Positions 1-6,748 of a stretch of DNA of 11,875 nucleotides are shown in pieces. Each line of letters starts with the position of its first letter. Position 1 is the stretch's first letter. The translations under genes were made by a program, and so were the position numbers. Below the pieces are notes generated by a model. The model searched no databases, was not told the DNA's origin, and saw only the letters and a list, made by a program, of their open reading frames with translations. The stretch is taken from positions 1 to 11,875 of the forward strand of contig CAJJPW010000042.1 of the NCBI GenBank assembly GCA_905193725.1, written 5' to 3'. This DNA is from an uncultured Eubacteriales bacterium (GTDB lineage Bacteria > Bacillota > Clostridia > Christensenellales > Christensenellaceae).

Positions 1-141
1 GCCGAGACGCTCGACAAGACGCTGATCATCAACCTGCCTGGCAGCCCCAAAGCGTGCAGGGAGTGTCTGGAAGTGGTGTTGCCCAATCTGCAACATGCGG
101 TGGATATTTTAACCGGCGTTGGGGGAGAATGCGCCCGCTGA
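1..141 (+). CDS. mogA: MogA/MoaB-type molybdopterin protein, C-terminal fragment
   Basis: The reading frame is open from the first base and ends at TGA 139-141, giving the last 46 residues; the start lies outside the window. The piece carries the NLPGSP motif (residues 11-16), followed by a helix ending in an [15 protein letters not shown] stretch. This is how MogA/MoaB/MoeA-type molybdopterin-binding domains end. Proteins of this family adenylylate molybdopterin, or a closely related step, before molybdate insertion in the cytoplasm. Too little is present to separate MogA from MoaB or a CinA-like relative, so the symbol is tentative. It converges on dut, and the two are separated by hairpins at 157-235. 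Confidence 0.7.
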   Translation, partial: AETLDKTLIINLPGSPKACRECLEVVLPNLQHAVDILTGVGGECAR

Positions 142-156
142 CTTGTTTATATTCAA

Positions 157-199
157 ATTCATCCAAAATGATCAGCAGGCTTGATCGTTTTGGATGAAT
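157..199. repeat. 18-bp inverted repeat between mogA and dut
   Basis: Bases 157-174 pair with 182-199 around a 7-base loop (175-181). All 18 positions pair, one of them as a T·G wobble. In RNA from either strand this would be a very stable hairpin. It starts 16 bases after the mogA stop and probably helps end or protect the mogA transcript. It lacks a clean T run on the + side (the following bases are CTTTACG), so it is not a textbook terminator by itself. Confidence 0.7.
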
Positions 200-206
200 C
201 TTTACG

Positions 207-235
207 AAAAAAGAGCCTTGACGGCTCTCTTTTGC
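207..235 (-). terminator. Intrinsic terminator, dut side (possibly bidirectional)
   Basis: The stem AGAGCC (212-217) pairs with GGCTCT (223-228) around a 5-base loop. Read on the minus strand it is followed by a run of T (complement of A207-A211), the classical layout for ending the dut transcript. On the plus strand the stem is followed by a broken T run (229-239), so it may also stop mogA transcription. Confidence 0.75.
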
Positions 236-321
236 TTTTCCATTTTATAGCTGTTTTCCGGTAAAACTGTCTGCTTGGCATCTTTCTGCGCTTTCCCGCT
301 TTTCGCCTGTTTTTCTAGTCT

Positions 322-759
322 CTACTTTCTCCCCGTAGAGCCAAAGCCCCCTTCCTCTCTTTGCGTAGCGCTCAGCTCTTCTACTTCACAAAACTCACAA
401 ATCTCCACTGGCAAGATCACCATCTGAGCAATCCGCTCTTGTGGTTCGATGGTATACGCCTCATTTCCCTGATTGACTAGGCCCACCATCATCTCCCCTC
501 GATAGTCGGCATCAATTACCCCCACACAGTTGGAGGGTACCACTCCATGTTTGATCCCCAAACCACTTCTGGCAAACAGAAAGGCCCCATATCCCGTAGG
601 CACTTCTATGGCGAGACCGGTGGGGATGACCACTCGTTCCCCGGGCCTCAAGGTTAAGCTTTCCTGGAGACAGGCGTGCAGGTCGCTGCCAGCGCTGTCC
701 TGCGTTCCCCTGGTAGGCAACATGGCCTCTGGCCTTACTTTTTTTATATTGACTTTCAT
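322..759 (-). CDS. dut: Deoxyuridine 5'-triphosphate nucleotidohydrolase (dUTPase)
   Basis: This enzyme hydrolyses dUTP to dUMP and pyrophosphate in the cytoplasm, limiting uracil in DNA and supplying dUMP for thymidylate synthesis. At 145 residues it has the usual size of a homotrimeric dUTPase. All five family motifs are in order: AGSDLHA (23-29), ARSGLG (63-68), GVIDADYRGE (80-89) with the catalytic Asp and the uracil-stacking Tyr86, ERIAQMVI (108-115), and the glycine-rich C-terminal EEGGFGSTG (135-143) that closes over the substrate. The ATG start has an AAGGGGG ribosome site 7 bases upstream. A consensus promoter at 802-830 and a terminator at 207-235 suggest a monocistronic unit. Nothing is odd about the protein. 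Confidence 0.97.
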   Translation of the reverse strand: MKVNIKKVRPEAMLPTRGTQDSAGSDLHACLQESLTLRPGERVVIPTGLAIEVPTGYGAFLFARSGLGIKHGVVPSNCVGVIDADYRGEMMVGLVNQGNEAYTIEPQERIAQMVILPVEICEFCEVEELSATQREEGGFGSTGRK

Positions 760-801
760 AGCATTTCCCCCTTTTCCATTACTCTCGTGTTCTTGATTTT
801 T

Positions 802-830
802 ATCATAGGGGACTGCGCCGGATTTGTAAA
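802..830 (-). promoter_or_regulatory. Sigma-A promoter for dut
   Basis: On the minus strand TTTACA (830-825) and TATGAT (807-802) are separated by exactly 17 bases. Each hexamer matches consensus at 5 of 6 positions. Transcription would start near 795, leaving a leader of about 36 bases to the dut ATG. Confidence 0.75.
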
Positions 831-987
831 GGAGTTTTGTTTAATGAAAAAATTCTCCTCGCCTTTTTCTCCATTGGGTACCACCATGCCGGCATATCTC
901 TCGCGCTCATACCGCGCCATCCTCCTCATCTGCTCTACGCTTATTTGATTCCCTCTCATCCCTCATCTGCTAATCCTCTCACGCCCC

Positions 988-1016
988 ATGACAGCCAAGG
1001 CAAAAACGAATATAAT
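988..1016 (+). promoter_or_regulatory. Sigma-A promoter for the ACT-domain gene
   Basis: ATGACA (988-993), a 17-base spacer and a perfect TATAAT (1011-1016) give a near-consensus promoter. The predicted start is near 1023, with a 30-base leader to the ATG at 1053. Between this promoter and the dut promoter (831-987) no convincing gene was found. Confidence 0.75.
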
Positions 1017-1052
1017 GAAATTATATTTCAAGAGATTGGCAGGTAACGTGAA

Positions 1053-1421
1053 ATGAAGATCAAAAAAATACCAGGAGAATTTTCCGTATGTAAGGTAAAA
1101 GACTTATCTGAAGTACATTTTCAAAGCGAGTTTTGTTTTGTGGGCAAGACGGATGAGGAGATCTCGCTGGTGTGCCTCACAGACCAAGCGCCCCAAAACA
1201 CCTTGTGCCAGGAGAACGGCTGGAGGGCGTTTCGCATCCAGGGTGTGCTGGATTTCTCCCTCATCGGCATTTTATCTCGCATTACCACACTTTTGGCGGA
1301 AAACCACATTGGGGTATTTGCCCTCTCCACCTATCAAACCGACTACGTCTTGACGAAAGCTCAACATTTTGCTAAGGCCATGGAAGTGCTCTCCCAGGCG
1401 GGATATGAAATTCTCACCTAG
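1053..1421 (+). CDS. ACT-domain protein (COG3603-like)
   Basis: This is a 122-residue stand-alone ACT-domain protein. The second half (residues about 58-120) has the ACT pattern: a beta strand with FRIQGVLDFSLIGILSRI, an amphipathic helix, then GVFALSTYQTDYVL and a final helix. The N-terminal half, with KKIPGEFSVCKV, resembles small stand-alone ACT proteins grouped under COG3603, which probably bind an amino acid, although no reaction is known. An AGGT ribosome site lies 8 bases before the ATG. It sits upstream of serC on the same strand, but serC has its own promoter 115 bases past this stop. Co-function in serine sensing is possible but is only inference from position. No clear terminator follows. 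Confidence 0.75.
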   Translation: MKIKKIPGEFSVCKVKDLSEVHFQSEFCFVGKTDEEISLVCLTDQAPQNTLCQENGWRAFRIQGVLDFSLIGILSRITTLLAENHIGVFALSTYQTDYVLTKAQHFAKAMEVLSQAGYEILT

Positions 1422-1535
1422 CCCGGTCATTTTTTATAAGAGTCATTTCATTATAGCCAATAGAAAATTCATCTCACTTTTCCCCATTTTTTGTGAAAAT
1501 ATGATCGAATTCCCCTTAGAATCTTCGGAATCGTA

Positions 1536-1564
1536 TTTACAGATCGGCAAAATTAAAATATAAT
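1536..1564 (+). promoter_or_regulatory. Sigma-A promoter for serC-serA
   Basis: TTTACA (1536-1541), a 17-base spacer and a perfect TATAAT (1559-1564) form a strong promoter. Transcription should begin near 1571, giving a leader of about 150 bases before serC, long enough to hold a regulatory RNA. Confidence 0.8.
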
Positions 1565-1603
1565 AGTAAAGTAGAGTTTTTTATGGCTCGCGCATGGAAA
1601 ACA

Positions 1604-1682
1604 ACCAATTGATTTTATCATACAGAGGGGGCGTCCTCTGTGTTTGCTGTTCTTAAAAACGGCATTTCTAAAAGAAATTGGT
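1604..1682 (+). promoter_or_regulatory. Candidate three-way-junction RNA in the serC leader
   Basis: Three 7-bp helices nest in the leader. P1 pairs ACCAATT (1604-1610) with AATTGGT (1676-1682). P2 pairs ACAGAGG (1622-1628) with CCTCTGT (1635-1641). P3 pairs TGCTGTT (1645-1651) with AACGGCA (1658-1664), with one G·U pair. P2 and P3 both have 6-base loops. The 3' arm of P2 contains TCCTC (1634-1638), which could instead pair with GAGGA (1710-1714) in the serC ribosome site. No T-box consensus is present. This is manual pairing only and no known riboswitch class was recognised. Confidence 0.35.
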
Positions 1683-1722
1683 GACAATACAATATTTTAT
1701 AGTAATTTGGAGGAATATCAAA

Positions 1723-2802
1723 TTGGAAAGAGTGTATAATTTTTCTGCAGGCCCTGCTTGCCTGCCATTGGAAGTTTTGGAAAAGGCACAAAGTGAACTG
1801 GTTTGCTATGGAGATAGCGGCATGTCCGTCATGGAGATGAGCCATCGCTCCAAGGTCTATGACGATATCATCAAACGGACAGAGGCCTCTTTGAGAAAAC
1901 TGATGAACATCTCCGATCAGTACCAAGTGCTCTTCCTACAGGGTGGTGCTTCTCTGCAGTTTTGCATGGTGCCTTTCAACCTGATGACCAAGTACAAAAA
2001 GGCCCATTACGTAAACACCGGCGCCTGGTCTAAAAAGGCCATCAAAGAGGCAAAGCGCTTTGGCGAGGTCAATGTAGTGGCCAGCTCAGAGGAAGATACT
2101 TTTTCCTATATTCCCAAACTGACCAAAGAGATGTTCACAACTGATGCGGATTATGTGCACATTACCAGCAATAATACCATCTACGGCACAAGGTACACCT
2201 CTCTTCCCGACACCAATGGCCTGCCCATTGTAACGGATATGTCCTCCTATATTTTATCCGAGGAGATTGATGTAAACGACTACGGCCTAATCTATGCGGG
2301 AGCCCAAAAGAACATCGGCCCTGCCGGCCTCACCATCGTCATCATTCGCAACGATCTCATCGGCAAGGCAGAAAATGTGCCTACCATGCTGGATTATAAG
2401 ACGCATGCGGATAACCAATCCCTGTTTAACACTCCTCCCACATACGCCATCTACATGGCAGGCCTGGTATTTGACTGGCTGCTAGCCAAGGGCGGCGTGA
2501 GCGAGATTCAAAAGGTCAACGAATACAAAGCCGGCCTGCTGTACGACTTTATCGACAGCTCTAGCCTATACAAGGGCACTGTAGCTAAGGAAGACCGCTC
2601 CCTCATGAACGTTCCATTCGTAACCGGAGATGCTGAACTAGACGCTGAATTCATCAAGGGGGCGACGGCAAAGGGACTCACTAACCTGAAAGGGCATCGC
2701 TCTGTTGGCGGTATGCGTGCCAGCATCTACAATGCAATGCCGGTAGAGGGCGTAAAAGCGCTGATCGATTACATGAAGGAATTTGAACTGGCTCACAAAT
2801 AA
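1723..2802 (+). CDS. serC: Phosphoserine aminotransferase
   Basis: This PLP enzyme converts 3-phosphohydroxypyruvate plus glutamate to phosphoserine and 2-oxoglutarate, the second step of serine synthesis. The product is 359 residues, the family length, when started at TTG 1723. GGAGG (1709-1713) lies 9 bases upstream of that codon and the protein then begins MERVYNFSAGP, the standard SerC N-terminus; an ATG at 1678 would add 15 unrelated residues and has no such site. Visible motifs are GMSVMEMSHRS (33-43), which contains the His-Arg substrate-binding pair, the GGAS phosphate-contact loop (74-77), and AGAQKNIGPAG with the PLP lysine at 196. serA follows after 14 bases, so the two are one operon. 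Confidence 0.97.
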   Translation: MERVYNFSAGPACLPLEVLEKAQSELVCYGDSGMSVMEMSHRSKVYDDIIKRTEASLRKLMNISDQYQVLFLQGGASLQFCMVPFNLMTKYKKAHYVNTGAWSKKAIKEAKRFGEVNVVASSEEDTFSYIPKLTKEMFTTDADYVHITSNNTIYGTRYTSLPDTNGLPIVTDMSSYILSEEIDVNDYGLIYAGAQKNIGPAGLTIVIIRNDLIGKAENVPTMLDYKTHADNQSLFNTPPTYAIYMAGLVFDWLLAKGGVSEIQKVNEYKAGLLYDFIDSSSLYKGTVAKEDRSLMNVPFVTGDAELDAEFIKGATAKGLTNLKGHRSVGGMRASIYNAMPVEGVKALIDYMKEFELAHK

Positions 2803-2816
2803 GGAGGAACGGGCAA

Positions 2817-3998
2817 ATGTACAACATTAAAAAGCTAAATCCCATTTCTAAAGTCGTATATGACTATTTAAAAAAAGAGAATTACACTGTCTCTTCCCAT
2901 ATCGAGGAAGAAGATGTAGACGCATATTTGGTGCGCAGTGCCAACTGCCATGAGATGGATTTCTCCGACCGGGTGCTGGCCATTGCCAGAGCGGGCGCAG
3001 GCGTCAACAACATCCCCATCGACAAATGCACCGAAAAGGGCATTGTGGTGTTTAACACCCCTGGCGCCAATGCAAACGGCGTAAAGGAGCTGGTGCTATG
3101 CGGTATGCTCATCGCCTCCAGAAACGTACTGGACGCTGCTGCTTGGTGCAAAACCTTAAAGGGCAAAGGCGATGAGGTTACCAAACTGGTGGAAAAGGGC
3201 AAAGGCCAATTCGTAGGCCCAGAGCTCAAAGGTAAGCCCATCGGCGTGATCGGCCTAGGGGCCATCGGCGTCATGGTGGCCAACACAGCTGCCGCCATCG
3301 GCATGAACGTGATCGGATACGACCCATTTGTGTCGGTAGACGCGGCTTGGCATCTATCTCGCGCTACGACCCGGGCCATGACATTGGATGAGCTGCTCAA
3401 AGAGTCGGATTACATCACCATCCACATTCCGCTGAACGATAAGACAAAGCATTTTATCAGCTCTCCTGAGTTCTCCAAGATGAAAAGCGGCGTCATTCTG
3501 CTCAACTTCGCCAGAAATGGCATTGTGAAGAACACTTCTCTGTTTGAGGCAATCGAAAGCGGCATTGTGGCCAAATACGTAACCGACTTCCCAGAAGACG
3601 AGATCATCGATCACCCCAATGTGATCGCCATCCCCCACTTGGGCGCTTCTACCCCAGAATCCGAGGAAAACTGCGCCATGATGGCTGCCGATCAAATTCG
3701 GGATTACATCGAGACGGGAAGTATTGTGAACTCCATCAACCTTCCTGAAGTAGTGGTTGCTCCCACAAACGATATGCGCATTTGCGTCATCCACAAAAAT
3801 CTGCCCAATATGGTGAGCTCCATCTCCAGCGTCATCGCCAGCGCAAACCACAATATTGCTGAGATGACCAACAAGTCCAAAAAGGATGTGGCATACACTG
3901 TGCTCACTATGGATGCTCCAGTGGAGGATAGTACAGTGCAGATGATTTCTGAGATCGACGGCGTGATCAAAGTCCGCCTCATCAATCCTGCTAAATAG
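2817..3998 (+). CDS. serA: D-3-phosphoglycerate dehydrogenase with C-terminal ACT domain
   Basis: The enzyme oxidises 3-phosphoglycerate to 3-phosphohydroxypyruvate with NAD+, the committed step of serine synthesis. At 393 residues it is the short form, without the extra intervening domain of long PGDHs. The substrate domain includes RAGAGVNNI (58-66). The Rossmann fold carries GLGAIG (146-151), with acidic Asp169 at the end of the next strand favouring NAD. Catalytic residues are Arg233 in NFARNG, Glu262 and His274 in PHLGAST. Residues about 319-393 form an ACT domain, the usual site of serine feedback inhibition. AAGGAGGAAC overlaps the serC stop, giving tight coupling. In many Clostridia a DUF1015 gene follows; here a terminator follows directly. 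Confidence 0.96.
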   Translation: MYNIKKLNPISKVVYDYLKKENYTVSSHIEEEDVDAYLVRSANCHEMDFSDRVLAIARAGAGVNNIPIDKCTEKGIVVFNTPGANANGVKELVLCGMLIASRNVLDAAAWCKTLKGKGDEVTKLVEKGKGQFVGPELKGKPIGVIGLGAIGVMVANTAAAIGMNVIGYDPFVSVDAAWHLSRATTRAMTLDELLKESDYITIHIPLNDKTKHFISSPEFSKMKSGVILLNFARNGIVKNTSLFEAIESGIVAKYVTDFPEDEIIDHPNVIAIPHLGASTPESEENCAMMAADQIRDYIETGSIVNSINLPEVVVAPTNDMRICVIHKNLPNMVSSISSVIASANHNIAEMTNKSKKDVAYTVLTMDAPVEDSTVQMISEIDGVIKVRLINPAK

Positions 3999-4050
3999 CA
4001 GCTTAACTCTCTAGCCCATTCATTGGGTATAGTACTTAAAAATGGATATC

Positions 4051-4080
4051 AAAAAAAGCTGGCAGATTGCCAGCTTTTTT
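4051..4080. terminator. Bidirectional terminator between serA and the CDF gene
   Basis: GCTGGCA (4058-4064) pairs with TGCCAGC (4068-4074) around a 3-base loop. A run of seven A (4051-4057) precedes the stem and six T (4075-4080) follow it. It can end both convergent transcripts, serA from the left and the cation transporter from the right. Confidence 0.92.
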
Positions 4081-4108
4081 ATATTTACTTTCTATCGCTT
4101 TATAGGTT

Positions 4109-5026
4109 TTACTCGTGTTTATGCGTATGATCCAAATTATGAGCAGTATCTGGGTTGATGTGCACGACAGCACTATAGACGTCCTCGTTTTCCATGAGTC
4201 TCAGTTCGATTTGCTTGGCGATCTGGTGGCTTTTGAGCACCGTCATGTTCCTATCTACCGATACTTTGGCAATGATCAAGTACTGGCCTCCACCCACTGG
4301 CTTAGAGCGGATGCTGTCCACATGGTTGATCTCTCCAATCTCCATAATCTGCTTTTCAAACTCTTTGGTGATCTCCGACGGCAGTGAGGCGTCCATCAGC
4401 TCGGATGAGGCCGACATCATGATCTTGATTCCCGTCCAGGCGATCACCAGCGCAATGGCACATCCTGCCACCCCATCTGCAAAAGTGATCCCCACTAAGC
4501 TGAGTAAAATACTGGCCAATGTGCCCAGAGTTACAAATACGTCATTTCTATGGTCTACAGCGTTAGAGAGGATGATCAAGCTGTTGAGGGCTTTGCCTTT
4601 TTTGGTACAGTAAATATATAAAATGCCCTTCATTACAATGGTAGCTCCCGCGGCAATCACCAGACTATAGGAAAAAGTTGCGCTCTCTCCCTCTAAGAGA
4701 GAGGTAAGCGAGTTAGTAAACGTGGTAAATGCCACAATCATCATAGAAAAGGCGATGATCATCGAGGCAATATACTCCGCTTTGCGATGCCCCCAAGTGT
4801 GCTTTTCATCTCTAGGCCTAGCTGCATAAAAGCTGGCAATCAGCGTCACGAGGGAGGCAAACACATCTCCTGCGCTGTTAAAGCCGTCGGCAATCATCGC
4901 TTGACTTCCCGCGCTGTAACCAATAATCAACTTAATTGCCAATAAAAAAACATTGGCCAAAATTCCAATCACCGCAATCCGCTTTGCCACAGCAAACCGG
5001 TTGGAACTCACCTGTTTATCTTCCAT
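4109..5026 (-). CDS. Cation diffusion facilitator, probable Mn2+ exporter
   Basis: This is a 305-residue inner-membrane CDF antiporter with about six membrane segments (residues 17-204) and a cytoplasmic C-terminal domain (about 210-292). The family exports divalent metals in exchange for protons. Aligned by eye with FieF, the site residues are Asn50 and Asp54 in TM2 (FNSAGD) and Asp158 and Asp162 in TM5 (VDHRND). Zn and Fe/Zn CDFs have His in TM5; Asn/Asp plus Asp/Asp is the pattern of Mn exporters such as streptococcal MntE, so Mn2+ is inferred. WGHRKAEY (78-85) is the conserved loop after TM2. Four His lie in the last ten residues (296, 300, 302, 304). AAGGA precedes the ATG. It appears monocistronic. 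Confidence 0.92.
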   Translation of the reverse strand: MEDKQVSSNRFAVAKRIAVIGILANVFLLAIKLIIGYSAGSQAMIADGFNSAGDVFASLVTLIASFYAARPRDEKHTWGHRKAEYIASMIIAFSMMIVAFTTFTNSLTSLLEGESATFSYSLVIAAGATIVMKGILYIYCTKKGKALNSLIILSNAVDHRNDVFVTLGTLASILLSLVGITFADGVAGCAIALVIAWTGIKIMMSASSELMDASLPSEITKEFEKQIMEIGEINHVDSIRSKPVGGGQYLIIAKVSVDRNMTVLKSHQIAKQIELRLMENEDVYSAVVHINPDTAHNLDHTHKHE

Positions 5027-5064
5027 TCATCCTTCACCTGATTTGTTTTCTATTTTTATTAGCA

Positions 5065-5093
5065 TATCCATGAGAGCAGATGGATAACTCTCA
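5065..5093 (-). promoter_or_regulatory. Mutually exclusive hairpins in the CDF gene leader
   Basis: In minus-strand order, TGAGAG (5093-5088), TATCCAT (5086-5080), CTCTCA (5076-5071) and ATGGATA (5071-5065) interleave. TGAGAG pairs with CTCTCA, and TATCCAT pairs with ATGGATA. Because the arms alternate and share base 5071, the two hairpins compete; a pseudoknot would leave no room for one connecting loop. They sit about 30 bases before the ribosome site. The yybP-ykoY Mn riboswitch consensus was not recognised. The rest of 5094-5201 is AT-rich, with no promoter that I could place confidently. Confidence 0.35.
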
Positions 5094-5201
5094 AGTCCCC
5101 AAAAGATCTTCAAAGACAATTTACTCTGTTATAATTTACTTAAAATAACACATTTTTGCTCAAAATGCAACTGGATTTTGCCTTACATATCTATGCTCTC
5201 T

Positions 5202-5235
5202 CAAAACAAAACAGACCGAAAAACGGTCTGTTTTG
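5202..5235 (-). terminator. Intrinsic terminator of the hydE-hydG operon
   Basis: A perfect 12-bp stem pairs CAAAACAGACCG (5207-5218) with CGGTCTGTTTTG (5224-5235) around a loop of five A. On the minus strand it ends in TTTTG followed by TTTTG, an adequate T tract. It lies 80 bases past the hydG stop and separates hydG from the CDF gene on the same strand. Confidence 0.88.
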
Positions 5236-5314
5236 CCATTCTTTTGATACATTGCTTAAAAGATAACATATTTTAAAGGTCTAACCAAATAGGTCAGGAT
5301 CTATTTTAGAGCAA

Positions 5315-6733
5315 TCAGAAGCGGAAATCCCGTTCGTTTTTCTCCAGCTTGGAGAGGTAATCCTTAGTCATAGATTTCACCTTGTCACTGGGGATCTTTT
5401 CTACTTCATTTTGGATAAGAGTCTCTGCCAGTTCCTTGGTCTTCTCTGTCCCATAGTCCTCGGCGAACTCTTTTAGGGTCAAAATGGCGTTTGCCTGACA
5501 GAAGTTGGCGATTTGCCCTGTCTTGGCAAACTGCATAAACCGATCTCCCGTTCTCCCCTGGCGATAACAAGCCGTACAGAAACTGGGGATATAGCCGATC
5601 TCCATCAGCCAATCTACCACTTCTCCCAGCGTTCTTCTATCGCTGATGTCAAACTGCGCAGAGTTCTCCTCTTCCGGTTCTGGCTCCACATAGCCACCTA
5701 CGCTGGTGCGTGAACCGCCGCTAATCTGGGAAATCCCCAGCTGTAATACCCGCTCTCTCATCTTCTTAGACTCTCTAGTAGAGACGATCATCCCTGTATA
5801 CGGCACAGCGATGCGGATCAGTGCCACAATCTTCTCAAAAATGTCATCCGGTACTGCGTTGGAGAAGTTTTTAGGATCAATATCATCTGCTGGGCAGATT
5901 CTGGGGACGCTGATGGTGTGAGGTCCCACCCCCATGGCTGCCTCCAAGTGCTCTGCGTGCATCAAGATGCCCACAAAGTCATAGCGGTACATGTTGAGGC
6001 CGAACAGCACGCCCAAGCCTACGTCGTCTATGCCACCCTCCATGGCTCGATCCATAGCCTCTGTATGGTAGGCGTAGTCGCTCTTGGGGCCGGTAGGATG
6101 GAGCTCTTCATAGCTCTTTTTGTGATACGTCTCTTGAAATAGGATATACGTTCCGATCTCCGCCTCTTTGAGTTTGCGGTAGTTCTCCACAGTGGTGGCG
6201 GCGATGTTCACATTTACCCGGCGAATAGCACCATTTTTGTGCTTGATGCTGTAGATGGTCTTAATGCTCTCAAGGATGTACTCGATGGGATTCCGTACCG
6301 GATCTTCCCCAGCCTCCAGTGCCAAACGCTTATGGCCCATATCCTGCAAAGCGATTACTTCCTGTTTGATTTCCTCCTGTGTCAGTTTTTTTCTGGCGAT
6401 GTGCTTGTTCTTGCCGTGGTATGGGCAATAGGTACAGCCGTTGATACAGTAGTTAGATAGGTAGAGGGGGGCAAACATCACAATTCGGTTGCCGTAGATC
6501 TTCTGTTTGATCTCCCGGGCCAGTTTGTACATCTTCTCCACTTCATCCTCTAAGTCACACTCCAGCAACACTGCTGCTTCCCGGTGTGTAATCCCCTTCA
6601 TGAGGCTGGCCTTTTCCAAAATGCTGTCTACCAATTCCCGATTGTCTTTGTTCTTTTTTGCGTATTCCAGCGTGTCTAAAATCTCCTCATCGCTGATAAA
6701 CTCTTCTGCCTTTTTTGACTTCACATCATACAT
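5315..6733 (-). CDS. hydG: [FeFe]-hydrogenase H-cluster maturase HydG
   Basis: HydG is a radical SAM tyrosine lyase that cleaves tyrosine to p-cresol and dehydroglycine, the latter giving CO and cyanide for the [FeFe] H-cluster. The 472-residue length is normal. The CX3CX2C motif that binds the SAM cluster is Cys96, Cys100 and Cys103 (CINGCTYC). The auxiliary-cluster motif CX2CX22C, which distinguishes HydG from ThiH, is complete at Cys386, Cys389 and Cys412. The start is ATG 6733, with GAAAGGA overlapping the hydE stop 15 bases upstream; a nearer ATG at 6740 is out of frame. It is co-transcribed after hydE. Neither hydF nor a hydrogenase gene is in this window, so they must lie elsewhere. 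Confidence 0.97.
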   Translation of the reverse strand: MYDVKSKKAEEFISDEEILDTLEYAKKNKDNRELVDSILEKASLMKGITHREAAVLLECDLEDEVEKMYKLAREIKQKIYGNRIVMFAPLYLSNYCINGCTYCPYHGKNKHIARKKLTQEEIKQEVIALQDMGHKRLALEAGEDPVRNPIEYILESIKTIYSIKHKNGAIRRVNVNIAATTVENYRKLKEAEIGTYILFQETYHKKSYEELHPTGPKSDYAYHTEAMDRAMEGGIDDVGLGVLFGLNMYRYDFVGILMHAEHLEAAMGVGPHTISVPRICPADDIDPKNFSNAVPDDIFEKIVALIRIAVPYTGMIVSTRESKKMRERVLQLGISQISGGSRTSVGGYVEPEPEEENSAQFDISDRRTLGEVVDWLMEIGYIPSFCTACYRQGRTGDRFMQFAKTGQIANFCQANAILTLKEFAEDYGTEKTKELAETLIQNEVEKIPSDKVKSMTKDYLSKLEKNERDFRF

Positions 6734-6748
6734 ACTTCATTTTCCTTT

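Noticed and set aside
756..959. 67-codon minus-strand frame whose stop overlaps the dut start as ATGA
   Set aside because: The dut promoter (802-830) lies inside it, its last codons are the dut ribosome site, and its own start has a poor ribosome site. A 35-codon frame in another register of the same stretch looks equally plausible, so neither is supported.
1571..1722. T-box leader upstream of serC
   Set aside because: No AGGGTGGNACCGCG-like antiterminator sequence and no terminator with a T run before the ribosome site.
2882..3851. Long minus-strand frames opposite serA
   Set aside because: They are antisense shadows of a fully conserved serA, without ribosome sites or recognisable domains.
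5027..5200. yybP-ykoY manganese riboswitch upstream of the CDF gene
   Set aside because: A GGGGA stretch is present, but the conserved loop sequences of that class could not be found.
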